48,681 bases of DNA from Candidatus Zixiibacteriota bacterium (GCA_030668485.1 DAOUTW010000031.1:1-48681), one strand, 5' to 3'; shown: positions 34,185 to 43,568, counted from the stretch's first letter. A program made the numbers and translations. The notes: generated by a model not told the origin, from the sequence alone.

Positions 34185-36536
34185 TTATTTTAACAGCAGC
34201 ATCTTTCTTGTTTCGATTCCGAAGTCGGTCCTGAGGCGATACAGGTACATGCCGGAGGAAACCTGATTGCCCGAGTTGTCCCGGCCGTTCCATGTCACTG
34301 CTTTGTAACCGGCGGTCAGGCGTTGGTTGACGAGGGTTCGTATCTGCCGCCCGATAATATTGTACACATCAAGGGTAACGAACGATGCGCGGGGGAGGGC
34401 GAACTCGATCCGTGTCGTCGGATTGAACGGGTTCGGGAAATTTTGTTGTAGAGTTAACTCAGTGGGTAGCGATGGATGGTCGATATCCTCAACGGCGGAC
34501 GGTAAGACGGCGATCACCGTAAACTGGACGGTCGTATCATTGCATCCGCAATTGTTGCAGGTGTAAAGATCATAAACATATTCACGCTCTTCATCGCATG
34601 ACAGGCTAAAATCGGTCTGGGTGCCCTCGTATGCCAGAACACCATCTTCAAACAGCTTGTAGCTTTCCGTTCCGACAACCGCATTCCATTCCAGTGTGAA
34701 TGTCTCGGCGAGTTCGACAGTGTCCTTGGCGCACCAAAGGGAATCTGGTGCTGCCGGTGCGGGACCGATTATGAAAGGGCCAATACTCGCCACCGGTCCG
34801 CTCCAGCCGGCGTTATCAATTGCCTTGATGTTGAAATACCATTGGGCGTCAGCCAATGCATTGCTGGTTATGATAAGGGAAGGATCGAAAGGATCACCGG
34901 TATCGTCAGGTGTACCGGTCGCATCTTTAGTCCAGGAATATGAATATGCACCGACACCGCTGGTGGCGTCTGTGGCTGCCTGCCATTCGACCGTGACCAT
35001 CCGATCGGTTGCACATTGGCTCACCGTATGGGTGCTGCTGGCCAGACCGGTTGCGGCCGATGGGGCGGTCTGATCAAGAATAATGCTGTCGCTTATCGTC
35101 GTCATATTATCGATCACATCAAAACATCGCACTGAGACCACTTTCAATCCATCGCCTTCAGTCAGAGTCCAGGGGATATCGGCTGAAACCAGGATGCAGC
35201 TTTCGAACTCATAATAGTCACCCTGATTGAAGATACCGATCATGAACGAATCGAGTAAATCGGAATAGGTATCAACATAAACATCCACGTTACGATTTTG
35301 AGTGTAGGGGTGGCCGTCTTCGATCCAAATGGTGACTTCGGGCGGAGTATGATAGTCCAAATAACTCGCCTGTATATCCATGAAAGAAATATTGGCCGGG
35401 GAGAAGTGGTCGGTCATACACAGAGGATTTATCCTCGGGGCCTGCATGATGGTATATTGTTCCCATACACAAATCGGATCCCACGAAAATTCTATGGCGC
35501 CACGCCCATGAGCGGCATTAAAATTATGTCCCATCTCATGAGCAATTAGGATGATGCCGAGATAATAGGTCGGCGCCTGTTGCGCCAGCGCGTATCCAAG
35601 GCATCGCCCAAAACGGGCCTGATATGCTACTCCCAATGTATCGCCACCAAGGTTCTTGCCGGTATGCAAAAACACCAGTTGCCGACTGGTTCCGCTGGCA
35701 TCCTGAAAAGCACCTGCCAACTGGTCGATTAGACGGGTCGGAAATGTGGATGTCAAAGGCTGGTTAGCGGCGTTAACATAGGTACCCATCCCCATGATTT
35801 CAAATTCCACATTGATATCATGTTTATAAATTCCTTCAGTGGAATTAACCTGAGCCGTCATCCGCGAGGCCCAATCGGCCGGATTGATATTGTAATACTC
35901 AGCGTCACCATACGGCTTGAGCTTTAGAATGGCGACTGCATTATCCGGACCAGCAGGCGCTTTTTCAAGTGCGTCTTCAACAGACTCCTCAATCGTTCCA
36001 CAAATTCCCTCGAATTCGGTAATATCGCTTCGCTTGTAAACATAATGTTCGACCGAACCATCGGCCGACTTATCAGCTTTTCGCGGTTCAATAGTATAGT
36101 ATTCATGACCGTAGGCGATATTGCCTCTGACCCAGCTTTCATCGGCGCTTACAGTCAAACGTACCTGACTCTCGGGGCTGCCGACAACGTGGCCTTTGAA
36201 TGGATATGGGGCAGGAATGTCAACCGGAATTTCCTGCACACCATCATTGATAAAGGCCTTGAACTCGCCCGACCAGAGTCTGCTGTCTTCCAGACTGAGT
36301 TCGATAGTCGAATCTCCCCAAGCCACGATGACCGAACCGTTTTTCGCATAAGATAATAAATTTTCAACATTCAAGTCGAGTATGGAGAAATCGTTGAAGT
36401 TGGCATCGGTCGGATGTATGTCGGTAGCGGACCGCCCCGGTAGACCCCCGCCATCGGCCAATGGCATAGAGGCTACGGTAAGAACACAAAAGATGATGCA
36501 TGATGCTGATGGAAATATACGACTAATGGTATTCAA
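34185..36536 (-). CDS. Secreted metzincin protease with T9SS type A sorting domain
   Basis: This exported zinc protease has about 783 residues. I use the TTG at 36536, preceded by CGGGAGG at five bases and followed directly by a signal peptide; the frame extends upstream to 36560. A propeptide-like region is followed by a reprolysin-like catalytic domain with HEMGHNFNAAH (three zinc His and the Glu base) and a 'YTIMQAP' Met-turn. Fibronectin-like modules follow ('VEWQAATDATSGVGAYSYSW'). The last 80 residues form a T9SS tail: 'LQQNFPNPFNPTTRIEFAL', 'SSGMYLYRL' and a 'RKMLLLK' end. The product should be cleaved and released or displayed by the type IX secretion system. Confidence 0.9.
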   Translation of the reverse strand: MNTISRIFPSASCIIFCVLTVASMPLADGGGLPGRSATDIHPTDANFNDFSILDLNVENLLSYAKNGSVIVAWGDSTIELSLEDSRLWSGEFKAFINDGVQEIPVDIPAPYPFKGHVVGSPESQVRLTVSADESWVRGNIAYGHEYYTIEPRKADKSADGSVEHYVYKRSDITEFEGICGTIEESVEDALEKAPAGPDNAVAILKLKPYGDAEYYNINPADWASRMTAQVNSTEGIYKHDINVEFEIMGMGTYVNAANQPLTSTFPTRLIDQLAGAFQDASGTSRQLVFLHTGKNLGGDTLGVAYQARFGRCLGYALAQQAPTYYLGIILIAHEMGHNFNAAHGRGAIEFSWDPICVWEQYTIMQAPRINPLCMTDHFSPANISFMDIQASYLDYHTPPEVTIWIEDGHPYTQNRNVDVYVDTYSDLLDSFMIGIFNQGDYYEFESCILVSADIPWTLTEGDGLKVVSVRCFDVIDNMTTISDSIILDQTAPSAATGLASSTHTVSQCATDRMVTVEWQAATDATSGVGAYSYSWTKDATGTPDDTGDPFDPSLIITSNALADAQWYFNIKAIDNAGWSGPVASIGPFIIGPAPAAPDSLWCAKDTVELAETFTLEWNAVVGTESYKLFEDGVLAYEGTQTDFSLSCDEEREYVYDLYTCNNCGCNDTTVQFTVIAVLPSAVEDIDHPSLPTELTLQQNFPNPFNPTTRIEFALPRASFVTLDVYNIIGRQIRTLVNQRLTAGYKAVTWNGRDNSGNQVSSGMYLYRLRTDFGIETRKMLLLK

Positions 36537-36712
36537 AGCAACCTCCCGGATGTTAATCAAAATGCAACGCTCATCATCTGATAGCAGGGAGATGATGAAC
36601 TCCCATAGTCAAGATATCTCTTATAGTACAATTGTCTATTAAAACTTCCGGAATGATAGTGTGCCAACAACGCATCACTGCTATGCTGATTTATAAAAAG
36701 ACCGAATCGTTC

Positions 36713-37270
36713 TTATTCCTGTGCGATTTGTATGAGATTGCCGCAGGTATCATCGAAGATGGCGATTGTTGCCGACTCCAGTTTTGTCGGTTCCATGTTG
36801 AATTTCACTCCCAGCTTTTTCAGCCGATTAAATTCCTTTTCAATATCATCCACAAAGAATGTAGTAGCCGGAATACCCTGCTCGAAGATTGCCTTTTGGT
36901 ATGTCTTTGCGGACGGATTGACGTTTGGCTCAAGCAGTAATTCAGTACCCTCCGGCTCCAGGGCTGAGACAACCGTCAGCCATCTGAACTCACCAACCGG
37001 AAAATCGGCTTTTTTTGCGAAGCCCAACACTTCAGTATAAAACTTAATGGCTTTTTCCTGGTCATCCACAAATATACTGGTGAGCTTTATTTTCATACTA
37101 CCACACCCCTTGCTCTGTTCCGACTTCTGCTCACTGTCCTGCGTAGCAACACCGGATGACCAGCACAGTAGCGCCACTACGAAGACTGTAGTCAATCTTT
37201 TTCGGATATTGACCTCCTTTTTTCTGCGATAGCAGCCCCAAAAAAGCGGGCACAAAGCATGAAGGGCCAT
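36713..37270 (-). CDS. VOC (glyoxalase/bleomycin-resistance fold) protein with probable signal peptide
   Basis: The C-terminal 127 residues, from 'MKIKLTSIFVDDQEKAIKFYTEVLGF', are one VOC domain, ending 'IFDDTCGNLIQIAQE'. Such domains bind a metal and act on small molecules; the substrate is unknown. Ahead of it, 'IRKRLTTVFVVALLCWSSGVA' reads as a signal peptide, unusual for VOC proteins. The start is uncertain. The ATG at 37270 gives 185 residues. A strong AAAGGAGG lies six bases before an in-frame ATC at 37207, exactly where the signal peptide begins. An ATG at 37096, behind AAGGGG, gives a cytosolic form. Confidence 0.75.
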   Translation of the reverse strand: MALHALCPLFWGCYRRKKEVNIRKRLTTVFVVALLCWSSGVATQDSEQKSEQSKGCGSMKIKLTSIFVDDQEKAIKFYTEVLGFAKKADFPVGEFRWLTVVSALEPEGTELLLEPNVNPSAKTYQKAIFEQGIPATTFFVDDIEKEFNRLKKLGVKFNMEPTKLESATIAIFDDTCGNLIQIAQE

Positions 37271-37281
37271 ATAATGGCCCT
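37263..37281. promoter_or_regulatory. Short perfect inverted repeat near the VOC gene start
   Basis: AGGGCCAT and ATGGCCCT flank a three-base spacer, spanning the first possible ATG. It could be an operator or a small hairpin that hides that start codon. No other copy was noticed. Confidence 0.35.
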
Positions 37282-37418
37282 ACATAATTCGAATATCAAA
37301 TTATAATTTACCGACAGCAACCCCTTCCTTGCCGGACTGCCCCGGGTAACCAGACTTGCAAATTATCTCCGGATCATTTCGATGATCCGCAGCCGGGAAA
37401 TAGCCGGCTTTTGTATCA

Positions 37419-38249
37419 CTATTTCCCGGTACACTCCATTGAACCATTGTTCAATTCGAGGATGATTGGGTCGCCGGCATAGTCGACAATTTCGGTTTCA
37501 GCATTGAAGGTCAATTGACTGGTATCTGTCAAGTTTGAGAAATGGATAACCGCAACCGGTTCGCCGTTGGGTACGGTGAACAGATCAGTGATATCAGCTA
37601 AACTGGCCCATAAAATACTGACTATTCCTGCCGTCGTATCCGACATCATACCATTGAGATAATCCGATGTAACGGAATCATAAACTGCCTGCCCGGTATC
37701 ATACTGGACATGAATTTCCACACCAGTGATTACCGTTAAATTAATCGCTGTGATCGGCACGGCAATCTTGCTACAGTCAGCAACCTGTATATCAGGGAGA
37801 GTGAGGCTGATTGGTGAATGCCATCGAACCGAATCGAAATCAGAGATGGCTGACATATTATTATTTTCATCAGCCGCTTTGATAGCGAAGTAGAAGGTGG
37901 TGTCTGCCGATATATCAATAAGCTCAAACGATTCTTCATTTCCCTGAGATTGGGGCGCCGGCAGGCCTGTGGCGGCAGTTGTGTTATTCCAATCATTCAA
38001 TAAAGCGGTGTACTCGGGTGCAAACCGCAGGTGATACTCAGAGGCTGTGCCTGAATTGTCGTCGTCGCCGGTGGCGATCCAGGACAGCCAGACCGTGCCC
38101 TGATCAATACTATCCACCTGAAAATTGGAAATCTTTGCCGGAGGAGTGGTGTCATCCGGGTCCGTGCCACATTCGCAGGACGATAATGAGGATAACAACA
38201 TAAATGCGATACCTGCGATCCAGAATTTATATGAAGTTCGCTTCGTCAT
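37419..38249 (-). CDS. Lipoprotein with fibronectin III and cohesin-like domains
   Basis: This exported lipoprotein of 276 residues starts at the ATG at 38249, which has GGAGG six bases upstream; an ATG four codons earlier lies inside the ribosome site. The signal peptide ends LSSC. A fibronectin type III-like domain covers residues about 36-145 ('PAKISNFQVDSIDQGTVWLSW', split pattern, 'FYFAIKAADENNN'). A cohesin-like beta sandwich covers about 150-275 ('VTGVEIHVQYD'-type strand, 'PVAVIHFSNL'). The cohesin fold could bind dockerins such as that at 5048-6463, which is inference. It follows the large beta-helix gene in the same direction. Confidence 0.8.
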   Translation of the reverse strand: MTKRTSYKFWIAGIAFMLLSSLSSCECGTDPDDTTPPAKISNFQVDSIDQGTVWLSWIATGDDDNSGTASEYHLRFAPEYTALLNDWNNTTAATGLPAPQSQGNEESFELIDISADTTFYFAIKAADENNNMSAISDFDSVRWHSPISLTLPDIQVADCSKIAVPITAINLTVITGVEIHVQYDTGQAVYDSVTSDYLNGMMSDTTAGIVSILWASLADITDLFTVPNGEPVAVIHFSNLTDTSQLTFNAETEIVDYAGDPIILELNNGSMECTGK

Positions 38250-38286
38250 CTTAACCTCCAAATTGCCTGTACGTTTATTTTCAGAG

Positions 38287-38312
38287 GAGAGTCCGGATTT
38301 TTCCGGACTCTC
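38287..38312 (-). terminator. Perfect 11-base hairpin between the beta-helix and cohesin-like genes
   Basis: GAGAGTCCGGA and TCCGGACTCTC form a perfect stem with a four-base loop. On the minus strand no clear T run follows, so it may be a weak terminator, an RNA processing or a stabilising element between two collinear genes. Confidence 0.5.
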
Positions 38313-38333
38313 TTCGTGTTGGTTATTCCAATG

Positions 38334-41300
38334 TTACTTGAGCAGGACCATCTTCTTAGTCGCGGTGAATTGATCCGTCTTTATCCGGTAGAAGTAAATT
38401 CCACTGGCTACGGCATCACCGTTACCATCCTTGCTGTCCCAGATGATCGTATGCTCACCCGCTTCCATATGGCCGTCAACCAGAGTCTTGACGCGCTGAC
38501 CCGTGATGTTGAAGACCTCGATGCGAACCTGAGACTCACCAGCCAGGCTGTAGTTGATCTGCGTGATCGGGTTGAACGGGTTGGGATGGTTCTGCGACAG
38601 GCTGAACCGTTTCGGCATAGCGATACTACCATCAACCTCGCCATCCGACACATTCACGCGATACAACTGACCATCCCGATTGACGGCAATGATATCGTCA
38701 AAAGTGAAAGATGTTGCATCGAGACCATTGTCGTCGGTTGAGAAGCTTAGATTGACCAGAACTTCGCTCTCGGACGGTTTGATCGGGTTATTCACATCGA
38801 CCCAGGCGATATGAATCTTGTCGCTCTCGGCATTGGCGATCAGACTACTTCCGGAACCGGTCGAGGCATTAATAAAGGACAACCGCTCCGGATCATAATC
38901 GAGATGGATTTCAAATCCACCGATCTCACCGTTGTTGGTGATTTTGATCGGAACTGAAATGGTCCCATCCTCAGCCGGAAGAAGTTCATTAATCGAAAGC
39001 GATACCTGAGCGCCATCGACATACTGCGCTTTGGGGAATGCTCCACCCTGGTCGCACCAGTCGCCGTTAACGTCGCCCATACGGATTCCGAGGAAATGGT
39101 GATCCATCTGGCTCGGCCCGGACATGGTCGTAGTGATAGAATCAGGGGCGGTACACCAGTTGTCAGTGTTGATGGCAAAGGCCCGATCGACAAAGGCCCA
39201 GGGTCCGCTTGGCAGATCTTCGATGATGGCGATATCACGGAGTATCTTGACCACATCGGATATTGAGATATCACAGTCTAAAGTAACATCAGCGGCGATC
39301 AATTGATAGGGTGAGAATTCCACTCTACCGACCAACTGGTTCATGATGATGGTGGCATCCTGAATGTTGAGACCGGGATCGTCTCGGTCACATTCCGGAG
39401 TGATAGTGCATTCACCATTAACCACATCGTCAAACAGATACCATCCGTCCAAACCGGTGTTGTAAGTGTCATTATCAGCCCCGGTTAATGTCACCTGAAC
39501 GTCAGGTACTGGCTTGCAGAGAGTGTAGTAATCAATACCGCCGGACAGCATACCAGGAACATCATTGGGCATTACGCTGCCGCCCTTGAATTCTATGTAA
39601 CCCAGGCGGACTCCGTCCGGGTCGTTAATTACATTATCATACATCCAGGTCAGCGGACTGACTTCGCCGCTATCGCCGATCGCAATAAAGCGGAGGGTCA
39701 ATAAAATGCCGCTGTCGGGAACAGTGAAGGGATTATCCGGATTGGTATCAGTAACATAGATGACGGCATTGGAATCGTTCCTCGTCCCCACCCCGGTTAA
39801 GTAATCTGAGATTACAAAAACATCGGGGGTCCTTAGGATCTGCGGATCGTATCCGATCTGTAGCTGTAATCCACCCACGTTCTCGATTCCATAGGCCATT
39901 ATCGGAACATCGACCGTATCGCCCTGCGGGCAGGAAACTTCGGCTATGTCCAGCCAGCGGTCGAAACAGCCAAGGCAGAAAGTACCTTTATCGAAGCTTG
40001 GCACAATCGTATCGCCGGTTGCCTTGACGAACTGATAACTATAGGTTTCAGCGCCAATTATAACCGTGGTTGTATCGAGGTAGAATTCCTCGGGCTCGGC
40101 ATCGGCGGCCACATTGATTTTGGCAAATCCGAGAGTTATCGCAGTATCGTCCGGAATCGGTGGTGGCTGAATCGGCTGATAAACGATCTCGCTATCATTG
40201 ATCCAGAAAACCGTATCGATATAGATTGGATCGAAGGTAATATCTTCGAGCCAAATCTTATCAGGCTGCGTGGTGATCAGCTTCAATGGCAAAGTGAAAT
40301 CAGCCAGCAAGTCGGTGGTGTAGAGCACAATCGGAACGTCGAAAATCGTTCCCGGTTCCGGATTATAGTCTCCGACCAGGACTCCGCTTTCCACGAAGAG
40401 CGATACATTGACATAAACCGGCGAATTCGACGCTCCGTCATCGTAGATGGCGATGAGTCCGTTGTAAATCCCTGCCGCCATCGGCAGGGCGCTTTCCGCG
40501 ATGGAAGCTGTCATTGTTTCCGGATTGGTTCCGGAAGCCGGGGTGATTTCCAGCCAATCGGCGCCGTCCACGACAACAGCATTCCAATCGAGAGCACCGG
40601 CGTCGCATGGACTGGTGATCTCGATAGTCTGCGCCGGTGGCGGAATAACATCCATATCGGTCATTGCAAATGACAGATCATCAAAATCAACCTCAATGGG
40701 AGTGTTTTTCATCATGTTGATGGTCACTTCACATGTGTCCACTCCAAATTGATTGGTGGCAATGATGGTATATGTTTTATATCCCCAAGAGGCCGGTGAT
40801 ACACAGAGGGTGTGCTCGCTCCAACTGCCCTCATTAACCTGAACTTCAGCAGCGTCCATAATTTGCAGGCTAATACAAACCTGTCCAAGTTCACAAATCT
40901 CAATGTCGTTAACTTCGCTTATGCAGTTGATATTCGGTGGACCACTAATCCAACCGCATGCCCCAGGTCCGCCATAAGCACCGATATCGTTTCTTGCAGT
41001 GCTCTTGGAAGGTGGAAAGCATAAGTCATTATATGCTACTTCAGAATTACCGGCATCGATACATGGTGATGTGGATCCGAGTGCATAATCTTGCACGTCA
41101 CAGTTTTCACCAACAAATACTGGGTTTTGGCTTATATTGGTTGTTCCAGTCGTATCAAAATCTTGGATATTGCAAAATTCCTTGCTAACAGTGCCCCTGA
41201 TTTGAGGACTTCTGCCATTGAAGTAGGCTATTGTATTTGTCAAAGAAACAGATCCACCACTATTCCAAAGAGCTTCGTGGGTATTCTTGACAAAAGAACA

Positions 41301-42677
41301 GTTTTCCGCATAAAGCGTCCCTGTGTAAACAAAGATTCCGCCACCATAAGCATGAAGATATCCGTAGTATGGATCACACCGATTACAGGATACAATTGAG
41401 TTGTACATTGAGAGAGAACCGGCATTCAAGTATATCCCACCTCCATAGGTATATGCATCAGCGCCGCTACAGGTGGCAACGTTTGACCTTATCTGGCTAT
41501 TACTTATTGAGTGTACGCCTCTCGCAATGTATATACCCCCACCATATGATCGAGTGCGTTCAGTAGTGCCCCCCTGGCTGCCATGTTCAGCAGGTCGGCT
41601 GACGTTTCCATCAATAACGCAATTTTGGATAGTACAGTTGCCTGCAAGATATAGCCCACCCCCATAGCTATCACGGTCGCATTGATTGGTATAGCATTCA
41701 GATCTGACAATATTCTGAACAACGGAACAGTCGATCAATTCAAGGATCCCAACCTCGCTATTGTCGGAAAAATATATTCCGCCTCCAACGTAATTAGATC
41801 CGCCACGATCATAGTTGGCCACATTAGAAAATATGTTGCAATCCCTAAAAACGACTGCCCCCTTGGCTTCTATAACCTTAATGCCCCCGGCATGTGTGTC
41901 GGATGTATTCCCAACAATTTCACAACCCACAATTGTCAGGGTGTCAGTTAAACTAGTCCGACTTATAAATAGCCCTCCTCCCTGATTTGCATAACTGCTG
42001 AAAATATAACAATTTTGTACAGTAGGTGAGCAATCAAGAATTCTTATTCCGCTATTATTGGAATAACTAATCTGACAATATTCCATTACGCATTCAACCA
42101 AACTGGATTCGAAACGGATTCCCTGCCAACCTGAAGCGGTATCCTTACAAGAAAAGACTACTGAATCAACGGACGTTCCCAGTGCCTTCAAAAGGCCTGA
42201 AACATACATCTCACTATTATTAAAGAAGTATACTTCAACTCCCTCTTCAATTGTCAAATGTGCAATTGTAAGGCTACACATGACCGCAATGGGTGATTCA
42301 TTGGTAGTCCAAATTTCCTGATCTATGAACCCGCATTTTTTTGTCACTCCGGGAAATTCAATGATAACTTCGCAGGAATCCGCTCCCGAAGCATTGGTGG
42401 CAATCACCGTGATCGTGTCGCTGACTGGCGTACTTGCTGTGAAACAAAGTGTGTCCAGATTCCAGCTTGCATTTTCAGCGACTACACTGTCTGCACCTGT
42501 GACTAATAATTCAATACAATTTTCGCCAATATCATCGAGCGTTAATTCGATTGTGGCAGGGCAAATAATTTCCGGTGCCTGCGCTCGGGCAATACTTGGC
42601 GTTACCAAAAGTGCTAACATACTTAATATGCATATGACAGCCCCGAGTTTTGCCCCCGCAAAGTTAGTGACTCGCAT
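38334..42677 (-). CDS. Giant surface protein: beta-helix, cohesin-like modules, dockerin, T9SS tail
   Basis: This secreted protein has 1447 residues from the ATG at 42677. AAGGAGGGA precedes it and a signal peptide ('ICILSMLALLVTPSIARAQ') follows. An in-frame ATG at 42821 also has a strong ribosome site and would add 48 residues. After an Ig-like module comes a right-handed beta-helix of about 400 residues ('GGGIYFSDNSEVGILELIDC', repeated 'YGGGIY'). Ig-like repeats follow, then at least three cohesin-like sandwiches ('GGLQLQIGYDPQIL', 'GGFEIHLDYDPERLSF') and a dockerin-like stretch ('DCDISISDVVKILRDI'). It ends in a T9SS tail ('NHPNPFNPITQINYSL', 'TKKMVLLK'). It is likely an adhesin or polysaccharide-binding surface protein. 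Confidence 0.9.
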   Translation of the reverse strand: MRVTNFAGAKLGAVICILSMLALLVTPSIARAQAPEIICPATIELTLDDIGENCIELLVTGADSVVAENASWNLDTLCFTASTPVSDTITVIATNASGADSCEVIIEFPGVTKKCGFIDQEIWTTNESPIAVMCSLTIAHLTIEEGVEVYFFNNSEMYVSGLLKALGTSVDSVVFSCKDTASGWQGIRFESSLVECVMEYCQISYSNNSGIRILDCSPTVQNCYIFSSYANQGGGLFISRTSLTDTLTIVGCEIVGNTSDTHAGGIKVIEAKGAVVFRDCNIFSNVANYDRGGSNYVGGGIYFSDNSEVGILELIDCSVVQNIVRSECYTNQCDRDSYGGGLYLAGNCTIQNCVIDGNVSRPAEHGSQGGTTERTRSYGGGIYIARGVHSISNSQIRSNVATCSGADAYTYGGGIYLNAGSLSMYNSIVSCNRCDPYYGYLHAYGGGIFVYTGTLYAENCSFVKNTHEALWNSGGSVSLTNTIAYFNGRSPQIRGTVSKEFCNIQDFDTTGTTNISQNPVFVGENCDVQDYALGSTSPCIDAGNSEVAYNDLCFPPSKSTARNDIGAYGGPGACGWISGPPNINCISEVNDIEICELGQVCISLQIMDAAEVQVNEGSWSEHTLCVSPASWGYKTYTIIATNQFGVDTCEVTINMMKNTPIEVDFDDLSFAMTDMDVIPPPAQTIEITSPCDAGALDWNAVVVDGADWLEITPASGTNPETMTASIAESALPMAAGIYNGLIAIYDDGASNSPVYVNVSLFVESGVLVGDYNPEPGTIFDVPIVLYTTDLLADFTLPLKLITTQPDKIWLEDITFDPIYIDTVFWINDSEIVYQPIQPPPIPDDTAITLGFAKINVAADAEPEEFYLDTTTVIIGAETYSYQFVKATGDTIVPSFDKGTFCLGCFDRWLDIAEVSCPQGDTVDVPIMAYGIENVGGLQLQIGYDPQILRTPDVFVISDYLTGVGTRNDSNAVIYVTDTNPDNPFTVPDSGILLTLRFIAIGDSGEVSPLTWMYDNVINDPDGVRLGYIEFKGGSVMPNDVPGMLSGGIDYYTLCKPVPDVQVTLTGADNDTYNTGLDGWYLFDDVVNGECTITPECDRDDPGLNIQDATIIMNQLVGRVEFSPYQLIAADVTLDCDISISDVVKILRDIAIIEDLPSGPWAFVDRAFAINTDNWCTAPDSITTTMSGPSQMDHHFLGIRMGDVNGDWCDQGGAFPKAQYVDGAQVSLSINELLPAEDGTISVPIKITNNGEIGGFEIHLDYDPERLSFINASTGSGSSLIANAESDKIHIAWVDVNNPIKPSESEVLVNLSFSTDDNGLDATSFTFDDIIAVNRDGQLYRVNVSDGEVDGSIAMPKRFSLSQNHPNPFNPITQINYSLAGESQVRIEVFNITGQRVKTLVDGHMEAGEHTIIWDSKDGNGDAVASGIYFYRIKTDQFTATKKMVLLK

Positions 42678-42876
42678 AGCGGTCCCTCCTTGTATATAAA
42701 TTGTCTGTGTGCTCGTTCGTGATTTGAAACCACTACCCCTGAGTAATGGTGGTATACTCCAATATAACAAGGCTATCAACCTTGTCAATATGGTCGGGTA
42801 AGTTTTTTGAGTAGTAACCATCTTGCCATCCTCCTTTATTGTTATGAACCTTGACTCCCTAAATTATTGCCTTCAC

Positions 42877-42909
42877 TATTATTGGTGCTGCTATTCTAAA
42901 AAGGTTGGC
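42877..42909 (-). promoter_or_regulatory. Shared ECF-like promoter element, copy upstream of the beta-helix gene
   Basis: On the minus strand it reads GCCAACCTTTTT, nine bases, GCACCAATAATA. The same two 12-mers at the same spacing lie upstream of the small membrane protein at 43497. An AACC-type -35 and an A/T-rich -10 about 16 bases on are consistent with an ECF sigma promoter. It ends 56 bases before the ATG at 42821. Confidence 0.7.
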
Positions 42910-43026
42910 CGGAATTCATGTTTTTTTGATAAAAATTTCTCGACCGGCAAATCATGAAAACCCCAAAATAATGGAGGAGACATTGTCTCCTCCATATTTA
43001 TGCCATCACTGGCTATGGCCTCAACG

Positions 43027-43497
43027 TTAAAAACTCAGGGCCACACCGACCTTTACTTCCATACCGCTTACGTCGGAGCTGGAGATATCCAAACCGGAAC
43101 TGTGTGGCGTTTGCCCGAGATCGAAGTAGAGATTGAGTTTGGAACTTTCCGGTCTGAAGGTCGACATGGTTATTTTTTCTGAACTGTTCTCATCAACATC
43201 GGCCGGCTCATCCTGACCTGGGCTGATACCTTCCATTGAATCATCAGCTTGATCACTCTCGCCATCGGCCTTTTTGTCCTTACTACTATGCGATATCGCC
43301 ATTGCGAGTACGGCGATGGCTACGCCGCCAATAACTCCAACTAAGACTATCGTACCCCAGGGGGGTGAATCGTTGCCGGGATAATCATCATATTCGCTGC
43401 GCCATGCGGCGTCGGCCGAAAGCGGCACTATAAATAACTGAATGACAAAGGCTGCGATGACAATCGCGGCGGACTGTTTGAGGGTTCCTTGCTTCAT
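43027..43497 (-). CDS. Small exported membrane protein of unknown function
   Basis: This 156-residue protein has a signal-type segment (residues 10-30, ending 'LSADAAW') and a second transmembrane helix (about 47-68, 'GTIVLVGVIGGVAIAVLAMAI'). An acidic, Ser/Asp-rich middle follows. The C-terminus 'LNLYFDLGQTPHSSG' to 'VKVGVALSF' ends in Phe with alternating strands, resembling part of an outer-membrane beta structure. The start has GAGGAGG upstream. It is divergent from the sigma/anti-sigma/CHAT operon and shares its intergenic region and the 12-9-12 element, so it is a likely member of that regulon. No family recognised. Confidence 0.7.
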   Translation of the reverse strand: MKQGTLKQSAAIVIAAFVIQLFIVPLSADAAWRSEYDDYPGNDSPPWGTIVLVGVIGGVAIAVLAMAISHSSKDKKADGESDQADDSMEGISPGQDEPADVDENSSEKITMSTFRPESSKLNLYFDLGQTPHSSGLDISSSDVSGMEVKVGVALSF

Positions 43498-43535
43498 CGT
43501 ACCATCCTCCTCGTTAAGTTCAATTATGCATTCAT

Positions 43536-43568
43536 TATTATTGGTGCAGATTTTCGAAAAAGGTTGGC
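43536..43568 (-). promoter_or_regulatory. Shared ECF-like promoter element, copy between divergent genes
   Basis: On the minus strand it reads GCCAACCTTTTT, nine bases, GCACCAATAATA, identical in both halves and spacing to the copy at 42877-42909. It ends 39 bases before the ATG at 43497 and lies about 30 bases before the plus-strand sigma gene. The downstream leader and ribosome site (AGGAGGATGG) are also conserved between the two genes. Confidence 0.72.

Noticed and set aside
36536-36560. Upstream TTG at 36560 as the start of the metzincin gene
   Set aside because: The ribosome site CGGGAGG lies downstream of it and correctly spaced for the TTG at 36536.
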